Positions 1 to 10,911 of a stretch of DNA of 64,000 bases are shown here, in pieces (position 1 is the stretch's first letter; the number at the start of each line of letters is the position of its first letter). Both the position numbers and the translations under genes were made by a program. This DNA is from Hyaloperonospora brassicae (taxonomy: Eukaryota; Oomycota; Peronosporomycetes; Peronosporales; Peronosporaceae). The DNA is taken from positions 1-64,000 of the forward strand of contig CANTFL010001078.1 in assembly GCA_947650285.1 (NCBI GenBank), read 5' to 3'. The notes under the pieces were generated by a model. It made no database searches, was not told the DNA's origin, and was given only the letters and a program-made list of their open reading frames with translations.

Positions 1-1959
1 GACCAAACCGCTACCGCGCCAAACATTCGAGAGATAAGATGTCAAATTCAAGTGGCCAAGCGCGTATTTCAAGGAAGTAGCGCATCATGGCCAGGATGAG
101 CGTTGTGGATCGACCGTTGCTATCACCATCACTTCACGTGATTGCGATCACGCAAGGTAAGTGGTAACCAAACATGTTTAGTGAACAGATGCTGGTACCA
201 GGTCCATAGGAAGACGCAAAACCATGAGAGAGGAAATAATGTGTGTATATTATACTGACGCGACCAGCCGCGAAGTGCCGACTGCTGAGCTGGAAAACTC
301 CGGCGCGGGCAAAGCAAGAGAGCGGACGCGTCGTCAAGTAGAAAAAGTCTTGCCATGCATACTACTGGTCGACCGGGCGATGGGGATGTGTCGTCGGTTC
401 CAGGTGGGGCCTCCCCACACCAGCACACGAGGCGATCTGGTTGCAGCAGGCCGCCGTCGGGCTGCATCGGTTCATCCCCGCGGGTCCACCAGAGCTTGGT
501 CTGGCGTCTGAGGCCAAGGATTCGAGCTGGAGAACCCTCTTCGCGCAGCTCGGGGTGGTCGTGCACGTACATCCCCTTCACCATCGATACGCGTGGAACG
601 TTCCGGATATGGTAACGAAGGCTTTGCTTCGCCCTGCAATCGCTCGGAGCTCTTCAGCTCCGTAAACGCCAGCTTTTCTGTACCCCTGCGACGCTTAGTA
701 GACCGTTTGGGAGTGGTGGTGGTGGTGGTGGTGGTGGTAATGGTAATGGTGGCTGGTTCTGGGCAACGGGTGGCGGCACTTCAGCGTCCGCTCTCAAGTA
801 TGGAGCCATGACAGTGATCTTTCTCACTACCAAGTGTGGACGGCGTACAGGGTCGCCACCAATAGCTGAATGTTTGTCATGCTGATCGTCCCGCTGACAA
901 CACTTGTCGCGCCGCGCCGACATAGAACGGGTTGATTATAACTTTGCAACACATCTTTTTCGTGTGCTCAAAGGCGCGTGAGTGTTGGGTCAAGTTTCTC
1001 AGTCAAACTGAACGAAAGCATCTGATCCTAACCCAGCGCCGACCTGCGGCTTCGCAAATTGTACGAAGTGTCAAGCTCCGGCCATAGCGTCGCCCATGCG
1101 ATCGGTTGCTCGAGCGATTTCAAGACGATGCCAAGGCCAGAAAACGGGTTTGCCAAACTATATGGTTGCTTCTGAGCGCAGCGATGCCGTGTTTCAAGCC
1201 GTCCAGCCCACGTCGTCTTACAGCATAGACCGCTTCAGGACGACAAGCTTACGTCAACTTTCGTGCGTTAGTCCAGCGCGAACATAGAGGCGCCGCTACT
1301 GTGCTTCGAAGAGCTCATTTACACGCTTGTCTCGAACTGTTTGCCCTAGACCGTAGCGAAGTCTCGCTTTCTCTAGCGGCCTGCCACAAATTGCAAATAC
1401 ACCCGGCGCTGTCTCCCTGGCTAAGAGATTTCCAGACGGCTTGCACATAATTGTAACGGGTAATCGACCGTCCTGAAGCTCTTTCTCCGTTACTGTGTTG
1501 TTGTACTGAGGTTTGGCCGTCCCCCCCCCATCATGTCGCTGTGTCTCGACTGCGTGTGTACTACGGACGTTTGTGGTGCACTGGCTCCGCGATCGCGCGA
1601 AAACAGGCAACGACAATACTCACGACGTTCGATCGTGCCGACGGAATCCTGTGCGATGTGAAGTGATCGATTATTGTGCGTAAAGCTCGCTACGATGTGA
1701 AGATGTTCGATGGTGACGATAACACCTAAAGTGATAGAAAGCCGTGAGCGCCAGCGACCGACACTCGCTCGATTCCACGCCCACTGATCCGAATTACTCG
1801 CGAGATTTCACTGATCTGCGGATGCGTGTTACTTCCCTCCTTCGTCGCATGTTCGTCACACAGTACTCGACGTCCCACATCACTCGCTGTATCTCGACGG
1901 CCCGTGCAGCGTACGCTCTCGATTCTCGAGCGCTATCTGGCCTGAACTATCGATCATTC
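1..1959. other. Left-end intergenic region
   Basis: No gene could be supported here. Open frames on both strands are short and have no recognisable motif. A (GTG)n tract at about 713-740 creates false poly-Val and poly-Pro frames. An open frame at 1296-1616 on the minus strand is not recognised and has no clear promoter or splice partner. A gene whose body lies to the left of the window could have its end here, but nothing in the sequence shows it. Confidence 0.5.
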
Positions 1960-1974
1960 CTCATTTGCCACTTT
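1960..1974 (+). promoter_or_regulatory. Oomycete initiator/flanking element for the secreted protein
   Basis: The string CTCATTTGCCACTTT fits the oomycete core promoter consensus GCTCATTYYNCAWTTT (Inr plus FPR). It lies 57 bp before the ATG at 2017, a usual distance. It argues for the start at 2017 rather than the in-frame ATG or near-cognate codons upstream from 1744. Confidence 0.65.
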
Positions 1975-2016
1975 CACCGCACAACGCAGTACATCGAGCC
2001 GCAAACTCTTGCAAGC

Positions 2017-2460
2017 ATGCGTGTCTGGGCCAGCTTCTTCATCGCCAGCGCTGCCGTCGTCTCCAGCTTTGCCCTCGTTTCGGCTGTAGACCAGGAATGC
2101 GCTGGTCAGCCCAAGTGCATTGGCATCCACCACGACATTGTCGAAGATTACACCGACGCCTGCCACGAGTTCCTTACGATCGCCCATTATCACAAGTGCT
2201 GCAACGACAAGTGCGGCAACAACGGTGGCAACAATGGTGGCAACAACGGTGGCAACAACGGTGGCAACAAAGGTGGCAACAAAGGTGGCAACCACCGTGG
2301 CAACCACCGTGGCAACCACCGTGGCAACAACGATGGCAACGACGATGGCAAGAAGGAGAAGGAGGAGGATGACAAGAATGATGACAAGAAGGACAAGTCT
2401 CACTCTAAGGGGAACTCTGATTCGGATGAGAAGACGAAAAGGTACTTGCGCAAGTTGTAG
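2017..2460 (+). CDS. Small secreted cysteine-rich protein with Gly/Asn repeat tail
   Basis: The 147-residue product begins with a typical signal peptide (about residues 1-23, hydrophobic core SFFIASAAVVSSFALVS, cleavage near VSA/VDQ). The mature N-terminal part holds six cysteines (C28, C34, C49, C61, C62, C66), enough for three disulfides. Residues about 67-110 are a degenerate GGNN / GGNK / RGNH repeat, followed by a highly charged Lys/Asp/Glu tail ending KRYLRKL. No RxLR or LFLAK motif is present. The open frame extends 91 codons upstream, but the initiator at 1960 and the signal peptide both favour the start at 2017. The role is unknown; it could be an extracellular or cell-wall protein or an apoplastic effector candidate. 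Neighbouring genes give no clue. Confidence 0.7.
   Translation: MRVWASFFIASAAVVSSFALVSAVDQECAGQPKCIGIHHDIVEDYTDACHEFLTIAHYHKCCNDKCGNNGGNNGGNNGGNNGGNKGGNKGGNHRGNHRGNHRGNNDGNDDGKKEKEEDDKNDDKKDKSHSKGNSDSDEKTKRYLRKL
2215..2345 (+). repeat. Coding tandem repeat (GGTGGCAACAAC)n
   Basis: About eleven imperfect 12-nt units (GGTGGCAACAAC and variants with AAA or CAC) encode the Gly/Asn tail of the secreted protein. Units drift from GGNN to GGNK to RGNH along the array, the pattern expected from expansion followed by point change. Confidence 0.85.
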
Positions 2461-3544
2461 ACCCAGGTCGGTCTTCATCTGCAACGATCTGTGCCTAGCA
2501 CGCACTACGTACCGTTACCAGTTTGAGTGACAACCCTTCTTTCCCCTCATTGTTTGGATACTCTTTTCAAGCGATGCGGGGCATGAGCTTCGTAGCAACT
2601 TTTGATGCTGCCCGAGCTTACAAGCCAACCGTCGATGGTAGCGGTTGGCGATAACTGAGTCCAAATGTAACAAGTCTTCAGGGCTTTCTTGCGTTTTGTT
2701 GTGCTTTGTTGTCGCACATTGCTTCGACGATAGGAATTGCTCCGGGTTTTGTAGTTCGTATCGCTAGCAGCTCAAAACGAGATAAGGAAGAAATTGGGGT
2801 ATCGTAGATATACCCCAAGTGACGCCTCACTGTCAACAACACACACACACACACTTGCGCTACCGAGCGATGTGCAGATGTCATGATGAAGACGAGTTGC
2901 ATTTGGCGCAAAGCCATTCCATTCTATCGCTGAGGTGCTGTCATACTGACTACTGTCTTCTTGTGTCCTCAAACGTGTTTCTTCTGCCTATTACGTGAAA
3001 GAGTTTTGCTTGCGTACCAGGTTGGTGACTTCCTCGATCCATTCGTGTGGTCGAGCACGTAGACTTGACGAGCCCATCACACAGCAATTTGTGTGAATGC
3101 CAAAAGCATTTGCAGCAGATATCTCAAGCAGTCCAGACATAGCACAGCGCAGCAACGAAAGATGTGTGCAACAAGCCAACGACGCACTACTACCAACTAA
3201 GTCGTGTATATATGAAGATTACCGCCATGCCTCACCCCGCAACCAAAACGTCGAGTGTTTCAAGCAAGGAACCACACGCTGATGAATGTCAGCTTCCACA
3301 GCACTGGCTAGCCGCTCTCATTTTCACTTGCGTAGGATCAACAACCTACCAACCGATGCTTTGCTGCTCCGCTTCTCCTGTTTCTGTCCTTCCTGGTCGC
3401 GTTCCAGGCCTCTTTTTACTACCAACCATCTCCCCCTCCCCGGCGTCACCTCACACCCTCTCATGCTTGCCCCCACTTGTCGTGTTGTATCGTTTACGTA
3501 CGTGCCCACCAACCAGGCTCCCTCTTGTCTACACCGGCGTCAGC
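2461..3544. other. Intergenic region between convergent genes
   Basis: This is the space between the 3' ends of the secreted-protein gene (+) and the PP2A gene (-). It holds a short (CA)n tract near 2838-2857. The long plus-strand frame from 3164 to 4573 is antisense to PP2A and is not taken as a gene. Confidence 0.6.
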
Positions 3545-4504
3545 CTACAGGAAGTAGTCTGGCGTGCGCTTCTTCTCGTTAAACGTGCTGTCACGCGGAG
3601 CCGGGTCAAACTGGATGAACTTGCACGTCTCGTATACCTTATCCCCACTGCGATCCGCCATGACTTCATCAATCTCCATGAGCGCCGCTTGGTTGCCACA
3701 GCGGTAGCAGTAGTTGGGCGCACTAAAGATCGTCACGACGCCACGATTGTGCGTCCACTGGTATCCTTCCATGACCAACTGATGGGCACGTGCAATGAAC
3801 GTGAGGCCATTGCTGCGCTTGAACTGCTCCGTGATATCCTGGCCAAACGTGTAGCCTGCACCCCGGGGCGAGATGCCCCACCCACACCGGTCGTCCGGGT
3901 CCGACCACACGAGGTCGCACATGGGGCCTTCGTGAGGCACCTCCTGCACTCGGTCCAGCGCCCGTGCGTGGTCGAGCGTGTCAATCGACGGCGACAGGCC
4001 GCCGTGCATGCAAAACACGCGGTTCTCAATAAGCGCCGTCATGGGCAAGTGGTCAAACAGGTCGGTAAAGTACTTCCACACGTTGGCGTTGCCGTATTTG
4101 CGCAGGCACTCGTCGTAAAAGCCATAGACCTGCGTGATCTGGCGGCTCTCGTGGTTCCCGCGGAGGATCGTAATGCGCTCGCGATGGCGCACTTTGAGCG
4201 CGACCAAGAGCGCTACGCTCTCGAGCGAGTAGTACCCGCGGTCGACGTAGTCCCCCATGAAGAGGTAGTTGGTATCCGGACAGGCGCCACCTATCCGGAA
4301 CAACTCGAGCAGGTCGTAAAACTGCCCGTGGATGTCGCCACAGACCGTGACGGGGCACTTGACGGGCTGCACGTTCGACTCCCCCGCGAGGATCTCCTTG
4401 GCCTTCTGGCACAGCTCGTAGATCTCCGTCTCGGTCAGGTTCTCCGCGCGTCGCAGGCGGTCGATCTGCGCGTCCAGCGCCTTCATCTCCCCGCGCGAGT
4501 CCAT
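3545..4504 (-). CDS. Serine/threonine protein phosphatase PP2A catalytic subunit
   Basis: The product is about 319 residues, close to the usual 309. It carries all PPP-family signatures in order: GDIHGQF, GDYVDRG and RGNHES for the two-metal site, then HGGLSPS and the C-terminal tail TPDYFL, the hallmark of PP2A-C whose last Leu is methylated and binds regulatory B subunits. The start at 4504 ([10 protein letters not shown]) gives the family-like N-terminus; an in-frame ATG at 4576 would add 24 residues that do not look like the family. Two oddities stand out: an extra stretch of roughly eight residues (around [12 protein letters not shown]) before the QFDPAPR strand, and Cys in place of the second Gly in the usual DDRGGWG. 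PP2A acts broadly in the cytoplasm and nucleus, including in the cell cycle. The gene appears intronless. Confidence 0.93.
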   Translation of the reverse strand: MDSRGEMKALDAQIDRLRRAENLTETEIYELCQKAKEILAGESNVQPVKCPVTVCGDIHGQFYDLLELFRIGGACPDTNYLFMGDYVDRGYYSLESVALLVALKVRHRERITILRGNHESRQITQVYGFYDECLRKYGNANVWKYFTDLFDHLPMTALIENRVFCMHGGLSPSIDTLDHARALDRVQEVPHEGPMCDLVWSDPDDRCGWGISPRGAGYTFGQDITEQFKRSNGLTFIARAHQLVMEGYQWTHNRGVVTIFSAPNYCYRCGNQAALMEIDEVMADRSGDKVYETCKFIQFDPAPRDSTFNEKKRTPDYFL

Positions 4505-5471
4505 TCTCGCTCGGCGCAGGCTGCTTGCGATTGGTGGAGCGCCCACTCCCTCCCGTTCTGGCTTTGCCTGTGACACGTGATATCGTACCCGCCATTGAAT
4601 GGTACAGGGTACGTACGCTCACAGGGTATACAGGCGGAGAGAGCACGACAAGCACTGACCAATGAGCGCTGCGCATCTTCAGTGCCGTGGACACAAACAG
4701 CCTGTGGGCGGCGTCGGAAGAGAGTCTAGCGAAGCAGAAGCGAGCTGATAGGTACAGTAAACGACGTGTCATGCGTGAGCGACGATATACGTTTGACGCG
4801 ATCCGAGACACAATGTCGGATCAACAAGTTGGATCCATGTGCGCCTGTACTTGCAGTTTCGTTCGCACGGCCTTTTGATCAGACTTGGACAGGCAGCTTT
4901 GGTCGTCGTGGGTCCTTTCGTAGCTTTTCACGTGAGCAAGTTGCCGTAAGCTCGTGCTTGGCTATGATTTACGAAGACACACGTGGGTGCAACGTACACA
5001 GCGTAAGCTTGTCAGGGACATGTACATCGACGTTGGCTCACCTACGGCGTCTCGAATCTCGAGTCTGTCGGTCGCAAAAGGACATGTTGACCGACGCGAT
5101 GTCTCAAAGGTGGTGTTAGGACTGCATCTCATTGCATACTCAAAGACCCGAGTCATCCGTGGAAACGATCGAAGCCGCTACATGAGTGGACTTAGAACGC
5201 GACTTTGCTCTCGCATTGCGCAAACAGCATCACAGCGGACGTGTCTACGAGAGTTTACGCGAAAGACTTCTACGAATGTAAGACAATCGATGGACCCGCC
5301 AACACGTGCTGCACTTGACCAAAAGGATCCCGAGTTTGGCTCGTCACATGGCTACATCCGGTACACGGTACCACCTGCTTTCAATCAGGTTAGTGACTCG
5401 AGTCAAAGCAGCAGCCGTTTAGCTGCGGGCGTCAACTGCCGCTCAGCTCCTGGCGATAGCGACAAGGAGCG
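4505..5471. other. Divergent intergenic region, PP2A / TOM1-like gene
   Basis: This region separates the divergent PP2A and TOM1-like genes and should hold both promoters. Open frames here (for example 4954-5658) have no recognisable features and partly read the Ser-codon repeat of the next gene in another frame. No clean initiator consensus was found. Confidence 0.5.
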
Positions 5472-7008
5472 ATGGCCGCCGTGCCCGCCAGCAGCAGTAC
5501 CAGCAGTACCAAAACTCGCGGCAGCAGCAACAGCAGCAGCACTCAAAGTGGCAGTATTAGCGACAGCAGCAGCAGCAGTCGCAGTAGCAGCAGCAGCAGT
5601 CGCAGTAGCAGCAGCAGCACGTATGAGCCAACGATCTATACGCTATTGCTCACTGTAATGTGTCTCCTACTCGCGCTGTTCCTCCTCATGCGGCTGTTCG
5701 TGGCCCTTCGCAACAAGAACAAGCTGCTCGCGTGGTCCACTGGTTTCTACCTTCTCTGTCTACTCTGGACGGGCGTGCGCGCTGCTTACTGGATCATCAT
5801 GTCGACGCAGCCCAGTATGCGCTACTTGACGCTCTATTTGCTCTACTGGTCGCCCACGCCCATTCAGTTTGCCAACTTCTCGCTGCTCATTCTGTTCTAC
5901 ATCCAAGTGCTCACAGGACCAGAGTGGCGCTCCAAGTGGCGCAGCGTCTGTTTACCGCTCTACCTCTTGCTGACCATGACCATGGCGACGTTCACGGTAG
6001 TCTGGGCTTTCAATTCGTCGTATGACATCTCGAACGCAGCACGAAGAGGAGACGAGTACGACCAAGAGTTCTCGAAGGTGTCGGACGTTTCTGTGCAGCT
6101 CAAGTACTCGGCCTTCTCCTTTTTCCTCCTGAGTATCCTCTTTGGTTTCTTTGGGTGGAAGATGGCCAATGTAAGTGCAATGCTACTGAAAGTGCTACAA
6201 CCGACGTGATGAAGTTTGTGTTGATGGCGATTTACTTGCAGGTAGAAAGCTGGAAGCGAAGACGACTGCTTCTGTCGAGACCACGGGTGCGTAATGAAGC
6301 GTTGGACCTCGTTTCTGCTAAACGTCTCATGATAATCGTGTGCGGTCGCTGACTGTCTGTAGAGCTTGGCGGTGATCAACTCGTTGCTGTGTCTCATTTT
6401 CTTCACAAGATCGGTTCGGGATCTAGCAACGTCTCAGAGCTGGTTTCTTAGCATCTGGAACAACTTGGACATGAACGGCCGCGTGACGACCGTCGCCTAC
6501 TTTGTCTACTTCTGCTTTTGGGAGTTTTTACCGACCATTCTGTTGCTATGCTTGATTTCATCAAAGGCCGGTGGCGTGGGAGGTCAGTGCTGGTGATGAT
6601 TGATTGGCTGTGGGGATGTCAGACCTGGTCATTGATAGTATACCTGTGTTTCTTGCCATACCATTAGCTCCAAAGCACGGACCTACGTCGCAAAAGCTAC
6701 CTGACTACGGTATCTTTCACATCATCAACACTGGAGAGCGCAAGCAGCTAACCGCAAGTCCGCTTGCCACGAGCGCCTATAGCTCCTACGGAACTCGGGC
6801 AGAAGTCTCAGCCGGTTTCGAACGGCAGCACGAGCGTGAACGTCCTCGATGGACGCACGGTGGCGACCTTTTTCAAGATCCTTTGCGGTATGATTCGGAT
6901 GATGGCCCAGCGCCATCACCATATTATTTTCCCGATAGCTACACTAGTGATGCGAGCAACAGCAATTACAACTACGAACGAGTACCACGCTATTCAGCTG
7001 GAATTTAA
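5472..7008 (+). CDS. THH1/TOM1/TOM3-type seven-pass membrane protein
   Basis: Spliced model: 5472-6170, 6242-6286, 6363-6582, 6668-7008 (434 residues). All introns are GT-AG and keep frame; exon 2 is only 45 nt. The N-terminus is a Ser tract (about residues 8-48, from an AGC repeat). Six to seven hydrophobic segments follow, beginning with IYTLLLTVMCLLLALFLLM. The order of segments, the charged loop after KMAN-VESWKRRR and the last pair (FVYFCFWEFLPTILLLCL) match the THH1/TOM1/TOM3 (GPR137-related) domain. The cytosolic tail after about residue 320 is polar and rich in Ser, Tyr and Asp. In plants this family sits in the tonoplast; its role here is unknown. The donor at 6583 could instead be 6571, which would also keep frame and remove four residues. 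Confidence 0.68.
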
Positions 7009-9235
7009 CAACTTGGTATCCTAAACGAAACAGGTGTGCACGAACGATTGAGAACTACAAGCTGTAGCTCTTCATCAGTTACAATCAGACTCGGCCACTG
7101 CTGCAGATGAGCTTCCTCATCTGTTGGAACATTCTCATCGGTGAAGCGCATTATGCAGTGTTGACCTGCTTCAATGCCTGCAACACCTGCATCATTAGTA
7201 TATCGCAAGGTCCTTGCGTTGCTTACTGCAAAGCGCGTCGCTTAAGTTTGTGAATGCAGCTATGTACCCATTTTGCTGCGCGATTTGTCTAGACGCGGAA
7301 AGCACTTACCTCCTACAAGTCCAGGCACACTTTCGACAGCGCTCCCTCTACCATCACAACGTGAAATGTCCGGCTACGCCATCGACTTTGCCAGCGCTGC
7401 GTTTTTCTGACGTCGGATGTTTGTTGAATAGAGTGTTTGTACACTGATTGCAATACCCGATTCGCGAACGCGACAGTTAGATTTGAGCAGCAGAGCACTT
7501 CAAGTTGAAGCCATGCGACAAGGAGCGGGTGAGTCGCACGAGACAGATATGATGCGATAAGTTGTTCATCGGACGTTTACACTCGACAAAGTCACAGCTT
7601 ATCTAGCTATGCTTCGTTACCATTGCTGTTTCCACGAGTAGTCTGCAGCTACTTACTATTCGCGTACAGGCACTAGCCACGTCCTTGGCAGACTGTTGTC
7701 GTCGGCGTCAAGGTACACTTCCGCAGTCTGCTTGTGAATGATGATGTCAAGCTGTAAAACGCACAACACTGGACTACGTCAACATCGGGTCACGAGTTTT
7801 GTCCGATGTTCCTTGGCGGAGTATGACCGCTCGCAGGCTTTGGACGCGTGCGACGCCATTCTGGTTGAAGTTGTCGACGAGATTGCAGTAGCAGGTACTA
7901 CCAGTGTTCCAAGCTCGTAGGGCAACTGGAAGTACGGACATGCGAAATGTCGTGTCGACAGAGACGACCGTCTTGTACAATCGTGTGTGATGGGACTTTT
8001 ACGAGTCAATTGACGTCGCTGTGGCTCTGAGAAATGGACACAGCGTAGGCCACGCTAGCACTACGTTGTTGCAATCGCGACGTCGGTCGTCCCGCGCGTC
8101 CTTCCGCAATGACGTGGAAAGTCGCACGCACGCGTCACGTCGCAATAGTGGACGGTGTTTCGGTGCATCAAGCAAACTAACTACACGAGTTTGTCGTGTG
8201 GCAAGTCTCAAGATTACGCTCCGCTGCTTTGGTCTCTTCAACAGCAGAGCGTGAGACGATCGTGGCGTACGTGACTCTGTCGTTACAGAGATGTGCGACA
8301 CCGAAGGCAGTCTGCACAAGAGGAAGGTGCATTGGACGTGACAAGTTGACGCGCCTCTCGGTGTGGACTCAGACGACATTTGCTTTCCTAGCTCGACAAA
8401 GCAAACCGGTGGTCGTCTATGGTCGTCAGCGACGACCCACTGCGCTATCTCGTCGAGACCAGGACGCTTCTGAACTATCCACATCGTGTAGTCGTTGACT
8501 GTTTGTGGGCAATGTGAACGAGCTGCACCTCGTGTCTCGCTGCACCAAAAGCTCGGGGCTAGTGACGCACCTGTTGAGTCAGGTCTCGAGATAAGTAGTT
8601 GCACGGAGCACACTGTCCTTGCGTCAACCATTTATAGCAATGTTATCTCTTCCTGTACTTGGACAGTGGCTGGAGCTAGGAAGACATCGGGTCAAGCGCG
8701 AGCGTGGCGGGTCGAAGTATGAGTCACCACGTCGCGCTGGCAACAACGTATCCTACAATTACAATACACGTCAACAACAACAACAATAACATCAATACCA
8801 ACATTAACATCAATAGCAACAACAACATTAATACCTACAACATCATCATCAACATCTGACAGCGCTATCTATTGCTTCGTGTGAAGAAAAAAGCGACTCT
8901 TTGGACCAGCCGTTTCGATTCGGACTCGCGCGTGGCGGTCCGATCGATCTCACTGTTCGTAACAACGTCGTGTGTGTTCCCGTTGCGTACTTACTGTCTT
9001 GCTCGACTTTGGGTGCGTGGCCGATTGGGCCCGACCAGGGCCCCCTCCCTCCCTGTTCCAGCAGGTGGCCACACAACGCAAAGCGCATCGGCGACCGCAG
9101 TTCGTGGACGGGAGCGATCAGATCCCATTGACCCCATACATACCCCACAGTCTCCTCCTCCTCCTCCTTCTTTCCCACTTCCACTACCACTACCCAACGC
9201 CCCATACCCCATACCCGTAACACACGGCACGCGTC
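7009..9235. other. 2.2-kb intergenic region with AAC-rich simple repeat
   Basis: No convincing gene was found. The longest frame (7999-8631, minus, 210 codons) has no recognisable motif, no signal peptide and an irregular composition. From about 8755 to 8860 the sequence is an A/C-rich simple repeat (AAC, AAT and ATC units). A pyrimidine-rich stretch at 9150-9200 probably belongs to the elongase promoter. Confidence 0.5.
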
Positions 9236-10441
9236 ATGGAGACGTCGTTCGACCACACGCCCGCGCAGCTCGACGAGCTCCCGGGCATGCAGTACATGTT
9301 CCTCTTTCAGCACGAGCGCGACTGGGTGCGTCTTCTCTCTTTGGTGCTCACGGGAGACGTGTGCAACGCTCGACATGTCGTGACGTCCGTGTCTCTCTGT
9401 GTCCAGGTGGTGTCGTGGGAGCCAGACTTTTGCAAGCAGTCGCTGCCTATGGTCGTCGCTCTTTGCGTCGTCTACTGCGTCCTGTGCTTTGCCGGTCGCC
9501 GCATGATGCGGGACGTCAAGCCGTTTGACCTGAAAGTGTACGTACTCCCTCACTTACCCCCCCACCCCCTTCGCAGCCCGTACAGCTGCTGCCTCTTTGG
9601 TTGCGATGCACCTGATTCTGACTGACTGAATCGTCCGTGCTGATTGTCTGTCTGATTGCTACTGTGCACAGCGCTCTCGCACTGTGGAACTTGGCCCTCG
9701 CTCTCTTTAGTGCCGTGGGCGCTCTTCGGACCGTGCCTTCTCTCCTCAACACGATCTACTATCGTGGCGTGTACCACTCGGTGTGCGTGCCGCCGACCCC
9801 GCGCTACGGCCGCGGGCCCGTGGGGTTCTGGGTGGTGCTCTTTATCTTCTCCAAGATCCCTGAGCTCGGGGACACGGTCTTTATCGTGCTGCGCAAGAAG
9901 CCGCTCATTTTCCTGCATTGGTACCACCACGTCACGGTGCTGCTCTTTTGCTGGCATGCGTTTGGCACGCTTTCGGCGAGGTGAGCGAGCGAGCGAATAG
10001 CACAAATAGCGCTGTCTTACGGTACCCGAGGACAGCGTCGTCGCTGGCTGCTTTGACCTCACACTCACTTGTGCTGCTCACTTGTCATGCCGAATGAATG
10101 CCTTGCACAGCGGGATCTACTTTGTGGCGATGAACTTCCCGGTGCACGCCATCATGTACTTTTACTACTTCCTCACGGCCTGCGGCTACCGACCGCGCTG
10201 GGCGCGTCTTGTGACGATCGCGCAGCTGAGTCAAATGGTCGTGGGCGTTGCAGTCTGTGGCCTCAACGTGTACTACATGAAGCAGGGCATCGCGTGCGGC
10301 GTGGATCCGGACAATCTCAAATGGGGCATCATCATGTACTCGAGCTACTTTGCCCTGTTCCTCAAGCTCTTCATCGAGCGCTATCTACTGCGCAGTGCCA
10401 AGCAAACGTCGCCCAGAAAAGTCGCCGAGAAGACGCAGTGA
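9236..10441 (+). CDS. ELO-family fatty-acid elongase (ELOVL6-like)
   Basis: Spliced model: 9236-9325, 9407-9537, 9672-9980, 10111-10441 (286 residues), all GT-AG. It has the ELO histidine box HWYHH within FLHWYHHVTVLLF, the preceding FSKIPELGDTVFIVLRKK segment, and MNFPVHAIMYFYYFLTACGY downstream, as in enzymes that extend C16-C18 or shorter acyl chains. ELO proteins catalyse the condensation of malonyl-CoA with acyl-CoA in the endoplasmic reticulum. About seven membrane segments are visible; the C-terminus is Lys-rich (KVAEKTQ), which may act in ER retrieval. The first intron (81 nt) is in frame and free of stops, so an unspliced transcript would read through with 27 extra residues. Substrate preference cannot be read from the sequence. 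Confidence 0.88.
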
Positions 10442-10911
10442 TGTGCCGCACGTATAGAAATAGCTGACAAGGAAATCAAAGAACTTGCGGTGTCGCTTTT
10501 AGACTGTTCCGTCTGCCACGTGACGCGAGTCGTCCGACGCACTTCCGACGTTTGCCGCGTACCACTACACTCACTGCGGCACCGAGAGTATACATGTATA
10601 CTCCCCTCCCCCCTCTCAAAGACGATCGACATTTACTGGCCGCCACGCCCCTCTCGACGTGCGATCCGACCCGATGATCACTGTGGACCACCAAAGCTCG
10701 AGCGCCACCCAAGTCGCAACGGATAGGGCAAACGAAACGATGGCCACGTGACATCGCTTCAGCTGCCCATTCTGTGGCCAACAGTCGCAAATATACCCTT
10801 TTTTGTCGTTCAGCTACCAATCGCACACTTCATCGAATCGGTCACGCGAGTCGTCTCTTTCCATCCGATATTAGTATTCATTCCCCCGACACTTTTGCAA
10901 TAGTCGGCGCA
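10442..10911. other. Intergenic spacer, elongase / sideroflexin
   Basis: No gene is supported. A pyrimidine-rich stretch with TTCATTCCCCC near 10876 may be a weak initiator for the sideroflexin gene 36 bp downstream. Confidence 0.4.

Noticed and set aside
654..923. Proline-rich protein on the minus strand near 0.7 kb
   Set aside because: The proline run comes only from the (GTG)n microsatellite; flanking sequence has no coding look.
3164..4573. A 469-codon plus-strand frame across the PP2A gene
   Set aside because: It is exactly antisense to a highly conserved gene, has no motifs, and its composition mirrors third-position bias of the real gene.
7999..8631. A 210-codon minus-strand frame in the 2.2-kb intergenic region
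   Set aside because: No motif, signal, promoter or splice partner; rich in Arg and Ser as expected from GC-rich noncoding sequence.
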